Source of the DNA: SP5GCR1 sp965199685
GTDB taxonomy: Bacteria > Pseudomonadota > Gammaproteobacteria > Poriferisulfidales > Oxydemutatoraceae
NCBI GenBank assembly: GCA_965199685.1
Contig: OZ241323.1
Coordinates: 868,001 to 932,000, forward strand
Length of the DNA: 64,000 bases
Direction: 5' to 3'
Shown: piece by piece, positions 36,028 to 51,000 of the stretch
Numbering within the stretch: position 1 is the stretch's first letter
How the letters are laid out: every line of letters begins with the position of its first letter
Made by a program: the position numbers and the translations under genes
The notes under the pieces: generated by a model
Seen by the model: the letters and a program-made list of their open reading frames with translations, nothing else
The model's database searches: none
Told to the model about the DNA's origin: nothing

Positions 36028-39000
36028 CAGCTTGGAGTTGGCAACAATGCCCCCGAAGTCTCCATCGTCTCGCCCTCAGTTGAGGGCATCTACAAGGGTG
36101 ACTCCCTACGATACATATTAAGGCTCAATGTAGCCACTGATCGCAACACCTCAGTCACTTTAGAGATTAGAGAGCAGGGTAGCGATCTGATAGACGCGCA
36201 ATACGAAGGCATTCAGACAATCGTCATTCCCGCCAATAGCATCCAAACCACCCAAACCATCCCCACCAATAATGTAGCCCCCGGCAACAGGTTGGTTTCC
36301 AGCCGCGTCGATCTACTTATAGGCGCACCACCGGAAAGGTCAGTCTACCGCATCGGCGAGCCTGCCACGCTATCGCTTGCGATTGTGGAACGCGAGTGTG
36401 GACACATCGTTGATGCCGATGTGGACGATGACGGCTTGATAGAAATTTGCGATTTAGAGGACTTAGATGCAATCCGATATTCCTTAGACGGTAGTGGCTA
36501 CAAAGCTAGTCTCACCGCACCGTTACTAAATCTAGGTTGTGACGAAGACGGCGACGACGGTGGTGTTTGCAGAGGCTTTGAGCTCACCAAAAATTTGAAC
36601 TTTAGCGATCCGAGCGACTACCGCTCAGGGAGCATAAACAGTGAATGGGCTGAGGGTATTGGTTGGCAGCCGATCGGCACAAGACTGCAGGGCTTTTCGG
36701 GATACTTTGAAGCGAACGGTTTCACGATTTCCAATCTTCACATCAATCGTCCGATCAACACCATCGGTTTATTTGGGCGCACTGAGCCGTCGGCAAGAAT
36801 CAATGCGCTGACATTAATACGTGTCAATGTCAGAGGCAGGTCAGAGGTCGGTAGCTTGGTTGCCATCAACGAAGGTATCGTCAGCAATGTCAACATAGTG
36901 AACGGTCGCGTGGTCGGCAGCGTCGGCACCGTCGGTGGTTTAATCGGTGTCAACAGAGGCACCGTATTAGCCACTAACATATTGTTGGACACAGTCGCCG
37001 GTGGTATTTCTGAAAGACGTTGCCGCGACAACCTACGCTCAAACAGATGTGCCGATGCCGAGCAAGTTGAGACGGTCATACAAGACGGCGATATCGTCGG
37101 TGGCTTAATCGGCGATAACGACGGCAATGTAAGCGATAGTTTTGTATCCACCGATGTCCGAGGTGCTGAGCATCTTGGCGGTTTGGTTGGGCTTAATTCC
37201 GGTCGCCTATTTGAGGGCAACGATGCCAGAGGCAGCGTAAACGGCAACGGCTATGCCGGCGGATTGGTGGGTAATAATGTTGGTGGTTCCATCACTGCCA
37301 GCAGATCGAACGCCGATGTGATGGTGTTTGGAAACTACGCTGGAGGTTTAGTCGGCTATGCTTGTTCACGCAAAACTGACAGCCGCGAATGTGTGTTGCC
37401 CAACGAAGACATAGACTCCGCTCTGCAAACCCGCATTTCCGATAGTTCGGCAGACGGCAATGTCGTTGGCAACAACTACATCGGTGGTCTGGTTGGCAAT
37501 GCACAAAAAGTCATCATCACCAGGAGTCATGCAAACGGTAGTGTCAGCGGCGAGACTGGGGATATTGGTGGTCTGGTCGGATTTAGCAACGCTACCGCAG
37601 TTGAGGAGAGTTATGCGACAGGTAATGTAGAAGGCGGTTACAACATTGGTGGTTTGCTCGGCAGTGCCGAGGACACGGCACTTGAAGAGAGTTATGCAAC
37701 CGGTGATGTACACGGCACCGAACATAGTGTAGGGGGCTTAGCCGGCCGTCTTGACCAAAGCAATATTATCTTTGCTTATGCAAGCGGTTCAGTTCTGGGA
37801 GACAATAGCACCGACCCTGCCGTGGAAAACAATGTGGACAATGTCGGTGGTTTACTCGGCAGAGCCAATCAGACAATGATAAGCAAAAGCTATGCCGTCA
37901 ACCCACAGGTCACTGGTGTGGATAGAGTTGGCGGTTTGATTGGCATCAAATCTGGAGGGTCGCTCGATATCGCTTATGCCCGAAGCCCAGTACAGGGTGT
38001 TAATAGGGTCGGCGGATTGATCGGCGATAACGGTGGCTTGGTCAATATCACTTATGCTGCCGGTAGACTGACGGCAAGCGGTAGCGATGTCGGTGGTTTA
38101 ATCGGCTATATCGACAGAGGCAGAGTTGGGATCGTCACCAATAGCTATTGGGATACCACCGCAACCGGCAGCGGATCTAGTCGTGGTGGCAGAGGCTTTG
38201 CCGACCTCAAGGCACCCACCGCACCTGGCACGACTGCAACCGCAGTTTATTACCAATGGAGTAGCGATGATTGGAATTTCGGCACTAATACCGAATACCC
38301 GATACTCACCGACCCACCTCCTCGTGTAGAGTCTATTGCGGTCAACGGTCATACATTGATTCCCGAATTCAATCGGGACCAGAGTAATTACTATGTCGTG
38401 GTAGGTAGCAATCCAAGCACTGTCAGCTTGGATGTCGCAATAAACAATGCCGATGGCAAATTCACTATCTCAAGGGTCGGTAGCAGTAGTGCGGACATGA
38501 CGATCACTGGTAGCAATGACGACATATCCATCAACCTCAACGCCGCCCCTGCCACAACCATTCTGAGAATTGCCGATACTTATACGCTACAAATCATACG
38601 CAGTCTCAGCATCAACATAACGACAGGCCTGCCAGACAATGTAGTGGAAGAGGGGCAGAACATTCGCTTCAGTGTCGCAAGCGACATCGCAGACATCGTC
38701 CCGTTAACCTACACTTTCAGGCAAACCAACCCGAACATGCCGTTGTTGATGGCAGGCGTAGGCGGCATAGATACTGGCATTACTATTGCGCGCCCTGAAT
38801 TGGATGTACAGATACCTCTCAATTTCGTGCCATTGAGACAAATCACAGATGAGCTAACATTAAGTGTAACGATAAGCGATGGCTTCGGCAATACTGCAGG
38901 AGCATCTGCGGAGCTGATTGTGTTGAAGCAAAACGACGGACCTTCCAGTAGCGTGCCTAGTGTGGAGTTTATAGCAGACACCCCAGTATTGCAATCGCCC

Positions 39001-42000
39001 AACCTCCCGCAAGCCATCGCCGCAGATCCAGACGGTATGGCACAAAGCACAGCCGACCAAAACCTTCAGTATCAATGGCAGTTCAGCGAAATCGGAGCAG
39101 GCAACAGCTGGAGCGACATAGACGGTGCAAACGCTGCTATCTTAGCTATAGACAACCACGAGGCTGCCCACAGCCGTTATCGCCTGCGTGTTGATTATCA
39201 AGACCGGCAGGGTTATAACAACACGCTGGTATCGGCACCGACGGCATTAATCGTCGATAAAGACCGCGACGGTTTGATAGATATCTACCATTTGGAGGAC
39301 ATGGACGCAATCCGACATTCCCTAGACGGCAGTGGTTATGTGCAGAGTTCTGGGGCAACAAAAATAACCGACGGTTGCCCTGATAGCAGCTGCGTCGGTT
39401 ATGAACTGACGCGAGACTTGAATTTTCAAGACGACGGTCACTATCGCAACTTCACCAACAAGTCAAACTTCACGGTGTCTGATTTCAGCGATAGTAGGGA
39501 TAGAGGCTGGATACCCATACAACCGATAACGGGTGATACTAGATTCACAGGCATCTTGGAGGGCAATGGCTACACTCTCTACAATTTACAAATGAATGTT
39601 TCCGACAGAGATGTAGCTTTACTCCATCATAATGGCGGTGTGATACGCAATCTCGGCATAGAAGATCTAAGGATAGGAGGTTCTGCCCCAAATTCGGATG
39701 TTGCCGGTTTAGTGGGGACAAATGCCGGGAAGATTATTGGTTGCTATGTGCGAGGGGAAATCGATGTGGGGGATGCCGCCATACTGGGTGGTCTGGTTGC
39801 AGCTAACGAGTTTAATAGCAGCGCGGAGATTATCAACAGTCATGTATCGCTTGATATTGTCTTTCGTGGAAGCTCGCGCTCTACCGGGCGAGGCATGTTG
39901 GCTGGATATCATGGCGGAACAGCTCGTATCATTAACAGCTATGCGACTGGCAGTTTCACTGTAGGAGGTTTTGGGGGTAATGGCGGTCTCGTCGGAATAT
40001 CTGAGAGAGATTCGGAGATTATCAACAGTTATGCGATTGCAGATGTTGTCTCAACCGCAGGTGCAAGTGATTTTGTAGGGACATTAGTCGGAGGATTAAG
40101 TGGAAACAGCAAAATCATCAATAGCTATGCGATGGGTTCTGTCGCGTATCGCGGCGGCAATTTTACTAGCTTGGTTGGTGGTTTGGTTGGTTCCGTCATT
40201 GGTAGTGCTAGCGTTAGCAACAGCTATTCAACTGCCGAGGTCACGAACTCAAATTCTGAACTTAGCGGAGGATTGTTTGGTAACTTCAATATTTCAAATC
40301 CTACACTACTGGCGACTATACAGCAGGTGAGCTGGGACACGATGACAAGTGGTCAAGCTATGGGGAGAGTGGCTGGCACGGGCAGAACAACCAGCGAGAT
40401 GCAGCAAGGTGCCGCACAAAGCACCAATGCCACCGGAGTCTATTACAACTGGAGCAATGTAAATTGGGATTTCGGCACCGCAAGCCAATACCCGACTCTC
40501 AAATACATCCCCCATCCCGACCCCAACGGCGAACCGACCTGCGATGCACCAGGGTTGCCTGACTGTGGCTCGCTGCTCTCGCCGGCACTTCGCCATGGCT
40601 TAGCAAACTTAGAAGTGGATGTCGGTGCCTTAAACCCTGCATTTGTTCCCGGCGGCTATTACCGGAGCAACATTGAGCTAAGCGATCCGTCTGTAGAGAT
40701 GATTCGCCTGATTGCCACCACGATAGAGGACAATGCCGTCGTGGATATCTACGCCGGAGATGGTGAAACATTATTGCAATCTGGTTTGGCAAGCGGCGAG
40801 TCCAGCATGGCGTTTGCGTTTACTGCGGCTGAGCCGACGCGCCGCTTCGTGATAGAAGTCAGAGGTAGCCAAACGCTACGTCAAGTCGTCTCGCTCACTC
40901 GTGTTGTAGTCACCACCGATGAGGTAAGGAACTGTTCGGAATTATCCGACTACATACAAATCAGTTCTTTGGAGGACCTCAACAATGTGAGAAACAACCG
41001 GCGTGGCAGATATTGCCTGACCAGAGACCTGGATTTTACCGACGATGAGAGCTACGAAGATCCATCGGCAAACAAAGCCAACTGGACGGTAACTAGTTTT
41101 TCAGATCCCTCCGATGAGGGTTTTCCGCCTATAGGGACAGGATCAACTAACGAACAATTTGAGGGTATTTTTGACGGCAACAATTTTGTAATATCCAATT
41201 TGCAGATAAATAGAGACGCTACTGACCACCTTAGCTTGTTAGGCACCATAGGTTTAGAGGGTGTCGTACGCGACCTTGGTTTGGTCGATGTAAATATTGA
41301 GGGTGCCCGGTACCTTGGTGCGTTATCAAGTAGAAGCATAGGTACCGTTATTGGGTGCTATTCAACTGGTACGATCAGAGGTACTATCTTTGTTAGCGGT
41401 TTGGTAAGCCAAAATAATAACGCTGGTCAAATTATCAACAGCTATTCCGAAGTTAATGTCCGCGGCGAGAACATTGTTGGGGGATTGATTGCCATCGCAG
41501 GAACTAGTTCATCCTTGCGCGGAGCTACTCAGCACAATTTGACTATCAACAGTTATGCAACTGGTGATGTCAGAGGCGCGCGGCGGCTCGGTGGTCTTAT
41601 CGGCGCAGCTAGAATAGATAATCGGGTTAGAAATAGCTATGCAACCGGTGATATCATCGTTGATGTCACTAATGATGAGGAAGGTAATAGGACTATGGGC
41701 GGTCTTATAGGTGTAGCATACGGTACGGAACTGAGCAATACTTATGCCGAGGGTTCTATCAGAAATGGCGGCTCAGGCAACATCAGTGTACTCCGTACAG
41801 GTGGTCTTATTGGTCATATATTCACCATCAACAACAATGCATACGAAGTAAGAGTTAACAACAGCTATGCAAACGGAATCATCAATAATAACTTAACAGG
41901 ATCGGGCCGAGGTGGTTTGGTAGGAGACATAGACGGTAGAGGCACTGCCAACAATAGCTATTGGAATAACGACTTCTTACTCGAGGCAAGCGGCACAGGC

Positions 42001-45000
42001 GATAGTTTATCGGGAATTTTTAGCTCTAGGACCGATGGGGAACTACAATCATTACCTATTGACGCAGAGGGTATCTATGACGCATGGAGCACTGCCGACT
42101 GGGATTTTGGCACGTCCAACCAATTCCCAAAGCTCAGATACGCGCAAAATCCTTTGGGTAGTGATTTTCCTCGGGCGTGTAGCGATGCTCGCGACGGCTT
42201 GCCTGCCTGTGGTAGCCTGATAATGCCGAGACCGCGTTTTGATATAACAGAAATAACAGTGTCTGGCGGTACAATCACCCCACCTTTGCCGCTAGACGGC
42301 AGATTGAACTACGATGCGAAGCTCGTAGGTGTCGAACGCGACGATAAAATTCAACTGCGCATGAGATCGGAAGATGAAGAAGCACAATTCCGCGTCTATA
42401 GCGACGGTGGTTTGATACAAAGAGGTAGCGAGTTTGATGCTGACGGTATCAGTGAGGAAATCCCACTGGTGGACGGTGAAAACCATATCGTCGTAGAGCT
42501 CACCCCCTCCGACTCGACGATGAAGCGACGCAGATACAATTTCAGGCTAAGCTACGAACTCCCTACCAAAACCGAAATCGCCTATCTGGAAGATCTTGAT
42601 GCAGTGCGCAACAATCCCGCCGGTTCTTACAGACTGACCAGAGATCTAGATTTTCGGGATGCTGCCAGCTATCGCTCTGGGGTGGTCAACGAGGCATGGA
42701 CGGTGAATTTTGACGACCCCAATAGCCTTGGTTGGCAACCGATAAATTCTTTCAATGGCACCTTTGACGGTGGCGGTTATACGATTCGCAATTTACAAAC
42801 CCAACGAAACATTAATCGCGTAGGTCTATTCGGTACGATAGAAGTGGGCGGCACGGTTAAAAATCTGATCCTCAGAGATATTAGAATTGATACTTTTAGA
42901 GACACAGACTCAAATGTAGGTGGCTTAGTAGGTGAAAATAAAGGTTCGATATTGAATAGTGGAGTCATCGCAGGCGATATTGACGGGGTTGGTAGTAACT
43001 CAGGAGATGCCAATTTTATAGGCGGCTTGGTCGGTAGGAATAACGGTAGTGTCGCTGACATCTACAATAGTTTTGTGGTAGGTGGTACCAAAATAGGTGT
43101 AGCCTTCTCTGGAAGCCGCGCTCATACTTTGGGCGGTTTGGTTGGCAGAAATATAGATGGCGGAGAGATTCACAACAGCTATGCCGATGGTGTGACTCTG
43201 AGCGGTCATTGCCTATTTGGTGGCTTGGTTGGCGATCAGGTCACTAATAATCGTGATTCGGATGAAATTAGTACGATTAGAAACAGCTATGCGGCGAATG
43301 TTAGCTTCACAACGATAGCGACTTTGAGTAATTGTAGAGGGACTGGCAATTTCGGTAAGTTGGTTGCTAATAGTGTTAATTCGGACATAATCAATAGTTA
43401 TGCGAGAGGTTCAGGAACCCGGCTAATTAACGGCAGCAACAACACCGTTAGCGACAGCTACTCGAATAGCGGGTCCTCCGATGACACAGATATAGGCAAG
43501 ACTGATATGGAACTCCGCTCACCGACCGCGGCAACTGGTATTTATGAGAATTGGAGTACCGAACACTGGTATTTCGGCACCAGTAGCGAATACCCGATTC
43601 TCAAATATACTTCAGGCCGCAACAGCGATGCCTGCGGCATGTTGGTTGCACCGCGCTGTGGGAGCTTGATCTCGCCGCTACCACGCTACGGTTTGAATAG
43701 CCTTAGACTGGTCGGTGCAGATGATACCCTGACCCCAGCATTTGCCCTCGATTCTCCGCAATTATTTGACCCTAATCTTCTGCAATACTCTGGCACGGTG
43801 ACCGACGGCAACAACGACGGCATCATCAGATTGATTGCGACAACCAAAGGCAGCGATGCCGTCGTCAGAATCTATGTTGGCAACACTGAGCAGCAACTGG
43901 GATCCGATTTGGCAAGTGGCGAGTCTTCCGCTGCCATCGATTTGGTCAACGGCAACAATCGTATTATCGTGGAAGTAGACCCGCGTATTTCTGGGGTCAA
44001 TGCGTTTAGATATACGCTGGACTTGCAAGCCTCAAGATATTATCAAGTGGAGGATTTGTACTCGGCACAAATAGAGAACTCTCGCTTGTCTTTTATAGAG
44101 ATAGACTCGCTGGAAGACCTCAATGCGGTACGCAATAACCTCGGCGGTGCCTACAAATTGACCAGAGATCTGGATTTCCAAAACGATGCAAGCTACGCCG
44201 ACCACGACAATCGGGCGACCAATAAAGCCTCATGGACGGTAGACGATTTTGACAACGCCGATGATAACGGTTGGCAGCCTATCGGCAACTCGATGCAGTC
44301 CTTCACCGGCACTTTTGACGGTAACGGTTATACCATCCGCAATCTACAAATCAACAGAAGCCGCAGCAACCTGCATCTAGGTCTGTTTGCAATTATCGGC
44401 AGTAGCGGAGTGGTGCGCAACCTGGGTTTGGCAGATGTAGAGATAGATGGTCATGACGGGGAATATGTCGGCAGTTTGGTCGGTGAGAATCTTGGTAGCA
44501 TCATCGCCAGTTATGCTTTCGGCACAGTCTCGGCTGGAACCAGAGTCGGTGGCTTGGTTGGCAGTAATAGTACCGGTTTGATTGGCAACAGCTACGCCGT
44601 CGTTGATGTCACCGGCAGCGGAGGAATCGGAGGATTGGCTGGTGATAGTTCGGCAGTTATCGTCAATAGCTATGCGATCGGCACAGTTGCAGGGATGCAA
44701 AATGTTGGAGGTTTGGTCGGTAGCCAAGACAACGGCAACATCCTAAATAGTTATGCAGATGTCAGTGTCACAAGCATCAGCGGTAGCAGCGTTGCAAGAT
44801 TAGGTGGTTTTGTAGGTCAAAACGCTGGCATGACAGGTCTAATTAGCAATAGCTATGCCAGCGGTTCGGTTACTGGCGACAACACTGCAGTTGGGATGGG
44901 TGGTTTCATCGGTAGAGTATTCGCCAGCCCAGAAGTTAATAATAGCCGTTATGCGAGAATTACTAATAGCTACTCCATCGGCAGGGTAAGCGGAGGCGGC

Positions 45001-48000
45001 GATGCGAATAGAGTGGGTGGGTTTGCAGGAGAAGTGGATAGTGGATTTGCCGTCGTTGACTGGAGCTATTATAATCGCCAAACCAGCAATCAAAGCAGAA
45101 GCGCACTAGGCAGAGATCTTTCCACAGCACAAATGATACAAAGCGGACCACAAACAGGCAGTACTAGTCTTGCGTATTATTTCTGGAGCGAGAACCACTG
45201 GGATTTCGGCACCGATAGCCAATACCCGATCCTCAAATATGTGCAAAATCCGGTTGGCGGTGGGGCGCGAGTTTGCGACGCACCCGGTTTGCCGAATTGT
45301 GGCGAGCTAATCTCACCGCAACTCCGCCACGGTCTAAGAAATCTAACCTCAGCCAATGCTCGGATGTCGCCGGCTTTTAACGCCAAACTCACCCGATACA
45401 TAGGTAGCGTCAATGCTGAGGCTAACACGATTCGCCTGATACCGACGAGCAATGACCCCAATGCCGATATCAGCATTTATACCTTAAACGATCAAGGCAG
45501 AATACGGGTCGGTAATGTGCTAAGTAGCGGTGATACCAGCGCACCCATTTTGATGAGGCACGACTCAGTCACCCGTATCGTCGTTGAAGTAGAGCCGAGT
45601 GCCATCGGTGTGCCGACCGTACAATATTTGGTATATCTACGCTACATACCACCCACCGATATAGAGAGTCTGGAAGACCTCAATGCGATACGAGATAACC
45701 TAAACGGTATCTACAGGTTGACCAGAAATCTAGATTTTCTAGATGCCGACAGTTATCGCGATGCCAATGCAAACATGAATAACTGGACGGTAGGCAATTT
45801 TGACGATGACAATGATAGCGGTTGGCAGCCGATCGGTCGCGTTTTCAACGGTGCCTTTGATGGCAACGGCTATACGATCCGCAATCTGCAAATCAACCGA
45901 GACGATATCGATCGCGTGGGCTTATTCGACACGATAGGAGTGTCTGGTGTAGTTAGAAATTTAATCCTTGAAGATCTTAGGGTAGAGGCGCATAGAAGCG
46001 AGATCCTGTATGCCGGCGGTGTGGCAGGTGAAAATGCCGGTATGGTGTTGAGTAGTGGGGTCATCGAAAGCAAGGTTGAAGGGGATGGCAGTACCTCGGG
46101 GCAACCCAATTTTATAGGCGGCTTAGTCGGTAGGAATAACGGCGGTGGCGTTAGCATCGGAGACATCTATAATAGTTTTGTAGTAGATACCGAAGTCGGC
46201 GTGACCGGTAACGACTCCGACGCGCATAGTGTCGGTGGCTTGGTCGGCAGAAACAATAATGGTGCAGAGATTCACAACAGCTATAGCGATGATGTATCTG
46301 TGACAGGTTATTGCCAATTAGGCGGTCTGGTCGGCAATCAATTCACTACTGATCGTGGTGTTGCAGATAAAATTAGTACCATCGCAAACAGCTATGCAAA
46401 TGTTAGCTTGGAGCAGTTGGGTGCGAGCTGTAGAATTGCTAGTGCGATAGGCAAGTTGGTCGGTTTCAGTAATAGCTCGGATGTCGTCAATAGTTATGTG
46501 CGAGGCTCACCAGCGAGCATAGGTCTAATCGGTCAACGCACAGGTGCCGAGACTTTTTCTGACAGTTACTGGGATAGCGGGGCTTCCGATGTAGGTGCTA
46601 CCGGCAAGACTACCACAGAACTTCAATCAACGATGATTGAAACTGGCATTTATGCGAATTGGAGTAGCGAGCACTGGGATTTCGTCTCTACCACCGAATA
46701 TCCGATCCTCAAATATGTACAAAATCCCGCCACCCGCGGTTCACCGGCTTGCGACGCTGCCGGTTTGCCCGCTTGTGGTGATCTGATCGTGCCGTCGCTT
46801 CGTTCTGTCTCGCTAGACGATATAACGATAGTCAACGGTCAATTATTACCTGCGTTCGATGCCGACAGCGACAGTTATTCGGGCATCGTGGACTCTGCCA
46901 ATCAGGTAATTCGCTTGATCCCGACCACGGTCGGTGCTGATTCCGAAATCAAGCTCTACCTAGTTGACGACACTGAGCGAACCCAAATCGGCAGAACGCT
47001 CAGCAGCGGTGCCACCAGCGACCCAATCCGCTTTGAGCAAAACGAGAGCAAACACATCGTCGTTGAAATAGACCCAATCGCAGCAGGTGTGCCTAGCGTA
47101 GAATACTCGCTAGATTTTCAATACCGCTTTATAGCTGAGATAAACTCGTTGGAAGATCTCTATGCGATACGCAACAATCTCGATGGTTTCTATAGATTGA
47201 CCAAAGACTTAGATTTTGACGACGATGCCAGTTATGACCTCCCACAACTTAAAGCGAGCTGGACGGTGGACAATTATGACAACGACGATGATATTGGTTG
47301 GATACCGATAGGCGATGCCACACAACCGTTCACTGGTAGCTTTGACGGCAACGGCCATACGATATCCAATCTGCAAATCAACAACGATGCCGAAAATACC
47401 AACAAGGGTTTATTCGCAGTCATAGGCCGATCGGCAACATTACGCAACCTCGGCATATTGGATGCCGAAATAGAAGCCTACGGGCAGGATGTCGCTAGAC
47501 GCGCCAGTTTCGGCACTTTGGCAGGTACGAATAACGGCACGGTCATCGGCAGTTATGCGCACGGCATAATCCGCGGTGATGCGCGCTTGGGGGGACTGAT
47601 TGGTGTGAGTAATAGTAGTGGCCAGATTCTCAATAGCCACGCGGTGTGTACTATTAGCGGACAGGGTTTTTATATCGGTGGTTTGGTTTCGCTTAACTCA
47701 GGTGTGATAGTCAACAGCTATGCAGCTGGCATCGTTGAAGGAGAAGCAGACAATGGTGGAAGATTCGGTGGTTTGGTTGGTCTAAACACTTTCAGAGCAA
47801 ATATCATTAACAGTTATGCGGACAGTCTTGTTTTGCCCACCGGTGCTGTCTCTAGCGGCGGGCTGGTCGGCCAGCAGGGCGGAAATTCTATAAATGCTTA
47901 TAGCACTGGTATAGTGATCGGTGGTGTGACTGGTGGATTAGCAGGAAGTAGTTTATCCAATGATGACACCGACAATTTCAATAATTACAGCATCAGCGAG

Positions 48001-51000
48001 GTGACTGGCAGTATTGCAGAAGGTGGTTTGATTGGTGATGATGTTTTCCTTGAGATAAGAAATAGCTATTATGCTGATTCGTCTTTGCCTATCGTAGGAA
48101 ACACAATTATCCCAACCATCATCGCTTCTTCGGTGTTCACCCCCGCCGAGTTGAGAGCCGGCACTTCGCAATTCACAAACTCAGACGATGTTTATTATCA
48201 ATGGTCCAATGGTAATTGGGATTTTGGTGATACCACCCAATACCCGGTTCTTAAATATAGTCGCAATTTCGGTGGCACCAGAGCTTGTGACGGCGACGGT
48301 CTGCCGGCGTGTGGCGATGTGATACCGCGCCGTGCGTTGAGTGCATTAAGCACGGTCAGCGGCAAAGGTAGCCTTGCCTCATCTTTTGTTTTTGACCCGC
48401 GCTACCGTGCGCACACCGGCGTGATAGAAAATGACACCAATATCACCCAACTGCAAGCAGTTGCTACCAACCCCGATGCCCGCGTCACCTTTGTCTACTT
48501 TGATACATCGGGCAACCAGACCAGGCGTAGCACACCAATGCGTAGCGGTGCTGACGGCGTGCTAAGCGCAGATATCAGCCTAAGCGAAACCGAATTGACC
48601 CGCGTTGCGATAGAAGTGATCACCCCTACCAGCGAGGCCAGCAGCGGTGGTGTAGATTGGTATCATTTCTCGCTACGCTACCAGCACATTCCGCTAGACC
48701 AAAGCGATGTTCCTTATGCCAAGATCGAGTTTTTGGAAGATCTGGATGCGATACGCAATAACCTCAGCGGTTCGTATGTATTGACCAGACATCTGGATTT
48801 TGACGACGATGCGAGCTATCGCAACCTAGCAAACAAAGCCGAATGGACGGTGACAGACTTTGACAATAGTGGCGATGACGGCTGGAGACCAATAGGCGAT
48901 GATACCAACACATTTACTGGCACCTTTGACGGCAGCGGTTATACGATCTCGGGTTTGCAGGTCAATTTCGACACCAACACGAATGGGCTGGGTTTATTCT
49001 CTAATATCGGTAATAACGGCATTGTCCGCGACCTGGGTCTGCTGGGTGTGAAAATAGATGCTGGCAATACAGTCGGCGCATTGGCAGGCATCAACCGCGG
49101 CACCATCATCGGCAGTTTTGCAGTCGGCGAGATAATCGCAAGGGCAAACCGGGTAGGTGGCTTGGTCGGCACATCTCAAGGTGCCAGCGACCTTATCATA
49201 AATAGTTATGCAGTGATTGATATAGAAGCGGTGGGTGGCGGATCCAAATCTGATTATGGTGGCTTGGTCGGTAATTCCACACAAGATGTAAGGATTATTA
49301 ACAGCCGTGCGCATGGCACAATCACCGGCAACATCAACAATGCAGGCGGGTTGTTGGGTAGCAATTTTGATACTTCTCAGACCAAACGAATCCGCAACAG
49401 CTATGCCAGCGTTGACATCCAAGCAAATAGCAACGCCGGAGGACTCATAGGATTATCTAGAGCGAATGATTCAATCGTCAATAGCTATGCAAACGGTTCG
49501 GTGCATGTGGATACGAATGTGGGTGGTGGTTTAGTCGGTTCTATAGCGGGAAGTACATCTTTTGATAACCTGATTGATAAGAGCTATGCGATATCCAAAG
49601 TGACCGGCGGCAGCGACCTCGGCGGTTTGGTCGGCACCCGTAGCGGCACCCGCATCACCGTCAGCGATAGTTACTGGGATACCCAAACCAGCACACTGGA
49701 TACCAGTGCCGGCGGCACCAGCAAAACCACGGTGGAACTGCAATCACCGATCACCAACCGCGATATTTATGCGAACTGGCAGACCAGCGACTGGGATTTT
49801 GGCAATACCACCCAATACCCACTCCTCAAATACGCCCAAAACCCCGATACCAGCGGTCCTAAGGCTTGCGACGACGATGGTTTGCCGAGCTGTGGCAATC
49901 TAATCGCACCACAAATTCGCTCAGGTTTGAGAAATCTAGCTTTAGCAGACGGTGTCGCTTTGACCCCACCTTTTGCTATGGAAAACATCAATTTGAACGG
50001 CAATTATATCGGTAATGTTAATAGAAACCCTATCCGCATCATCCCGACCGCAATGCAAGACAACGTCCGCATCAACATCTACATAGGCACCGTCAACGGC
50101 AAAAACCGACCTGATTTAAGCGTCTCCAGCGGTTTCACCAGTGCACCGATCACTTTGCGCGAAGACGGCATCACCCGTATCGTTCTAGATATCGCTGGCA
50201 CTGAGACCGTCCGCTACCCACTCTATATACGCTACCTAAGCGATGATGAACTGGCAGATCGCGACCAAGATGGTTTTACTGAGGTCTATTATTTGGAGCA
50301 ACTCCATGCAATACGCAATAATGCTGTAACCTTAAGCCGTAAATATAAGTTGATGCGCGATTTGGATTTTGAGGATCCGAACAGCTACTTTGCCGGTGCC
50401 ATCAACCGCGACTGGGTGGTTAGAGACTTCAGCAGTACTACCGATACCGGCTGGACAGCGATAGGCAACAATAGTAGCAACCGCTTCACCGGCACTTTTG
50501 ACGGCAATGGTTTTGTAATATCCAACCTGCAAATAAACCAAGCGACTAGTGATCAAGGTTTGTTCGCCAGTATCGGCAGTGGCGGGGTGGTGCTTAACCT
50601 AGGGTTGACCGATGTCAATATTGAGGCTACCAATAATGTCGGCACTCTGGCGGCGTACAACCGAGGCACCATCATCGGTAGCTATGCAAGCGGTAAAATC
50701 TCGGCAACCGGTACTATTATCGGTGGTTTGGTTGGCGAACACCGTGAAGGTTGGATTGCCAATAGCTACGCTGCCGTCAATGCCACCGGCGAAACTGATG
50801 TCGGAGGATTGGCTGCTCATAATTATGCTTCCATCATCAACAGTTATGCGACCGGCACCGTCACAGGTGAGCGATGGTCTGGTGGTTTGGTTGGCATATT
50901 ACAACAAAATGGCCGGATCAGAAATAGCTATGCAACCGGGAATGTGGTTAACCAAATAGTCAGTGGCGGCGATAATGATAATAATGTATTTGAACAAGTA

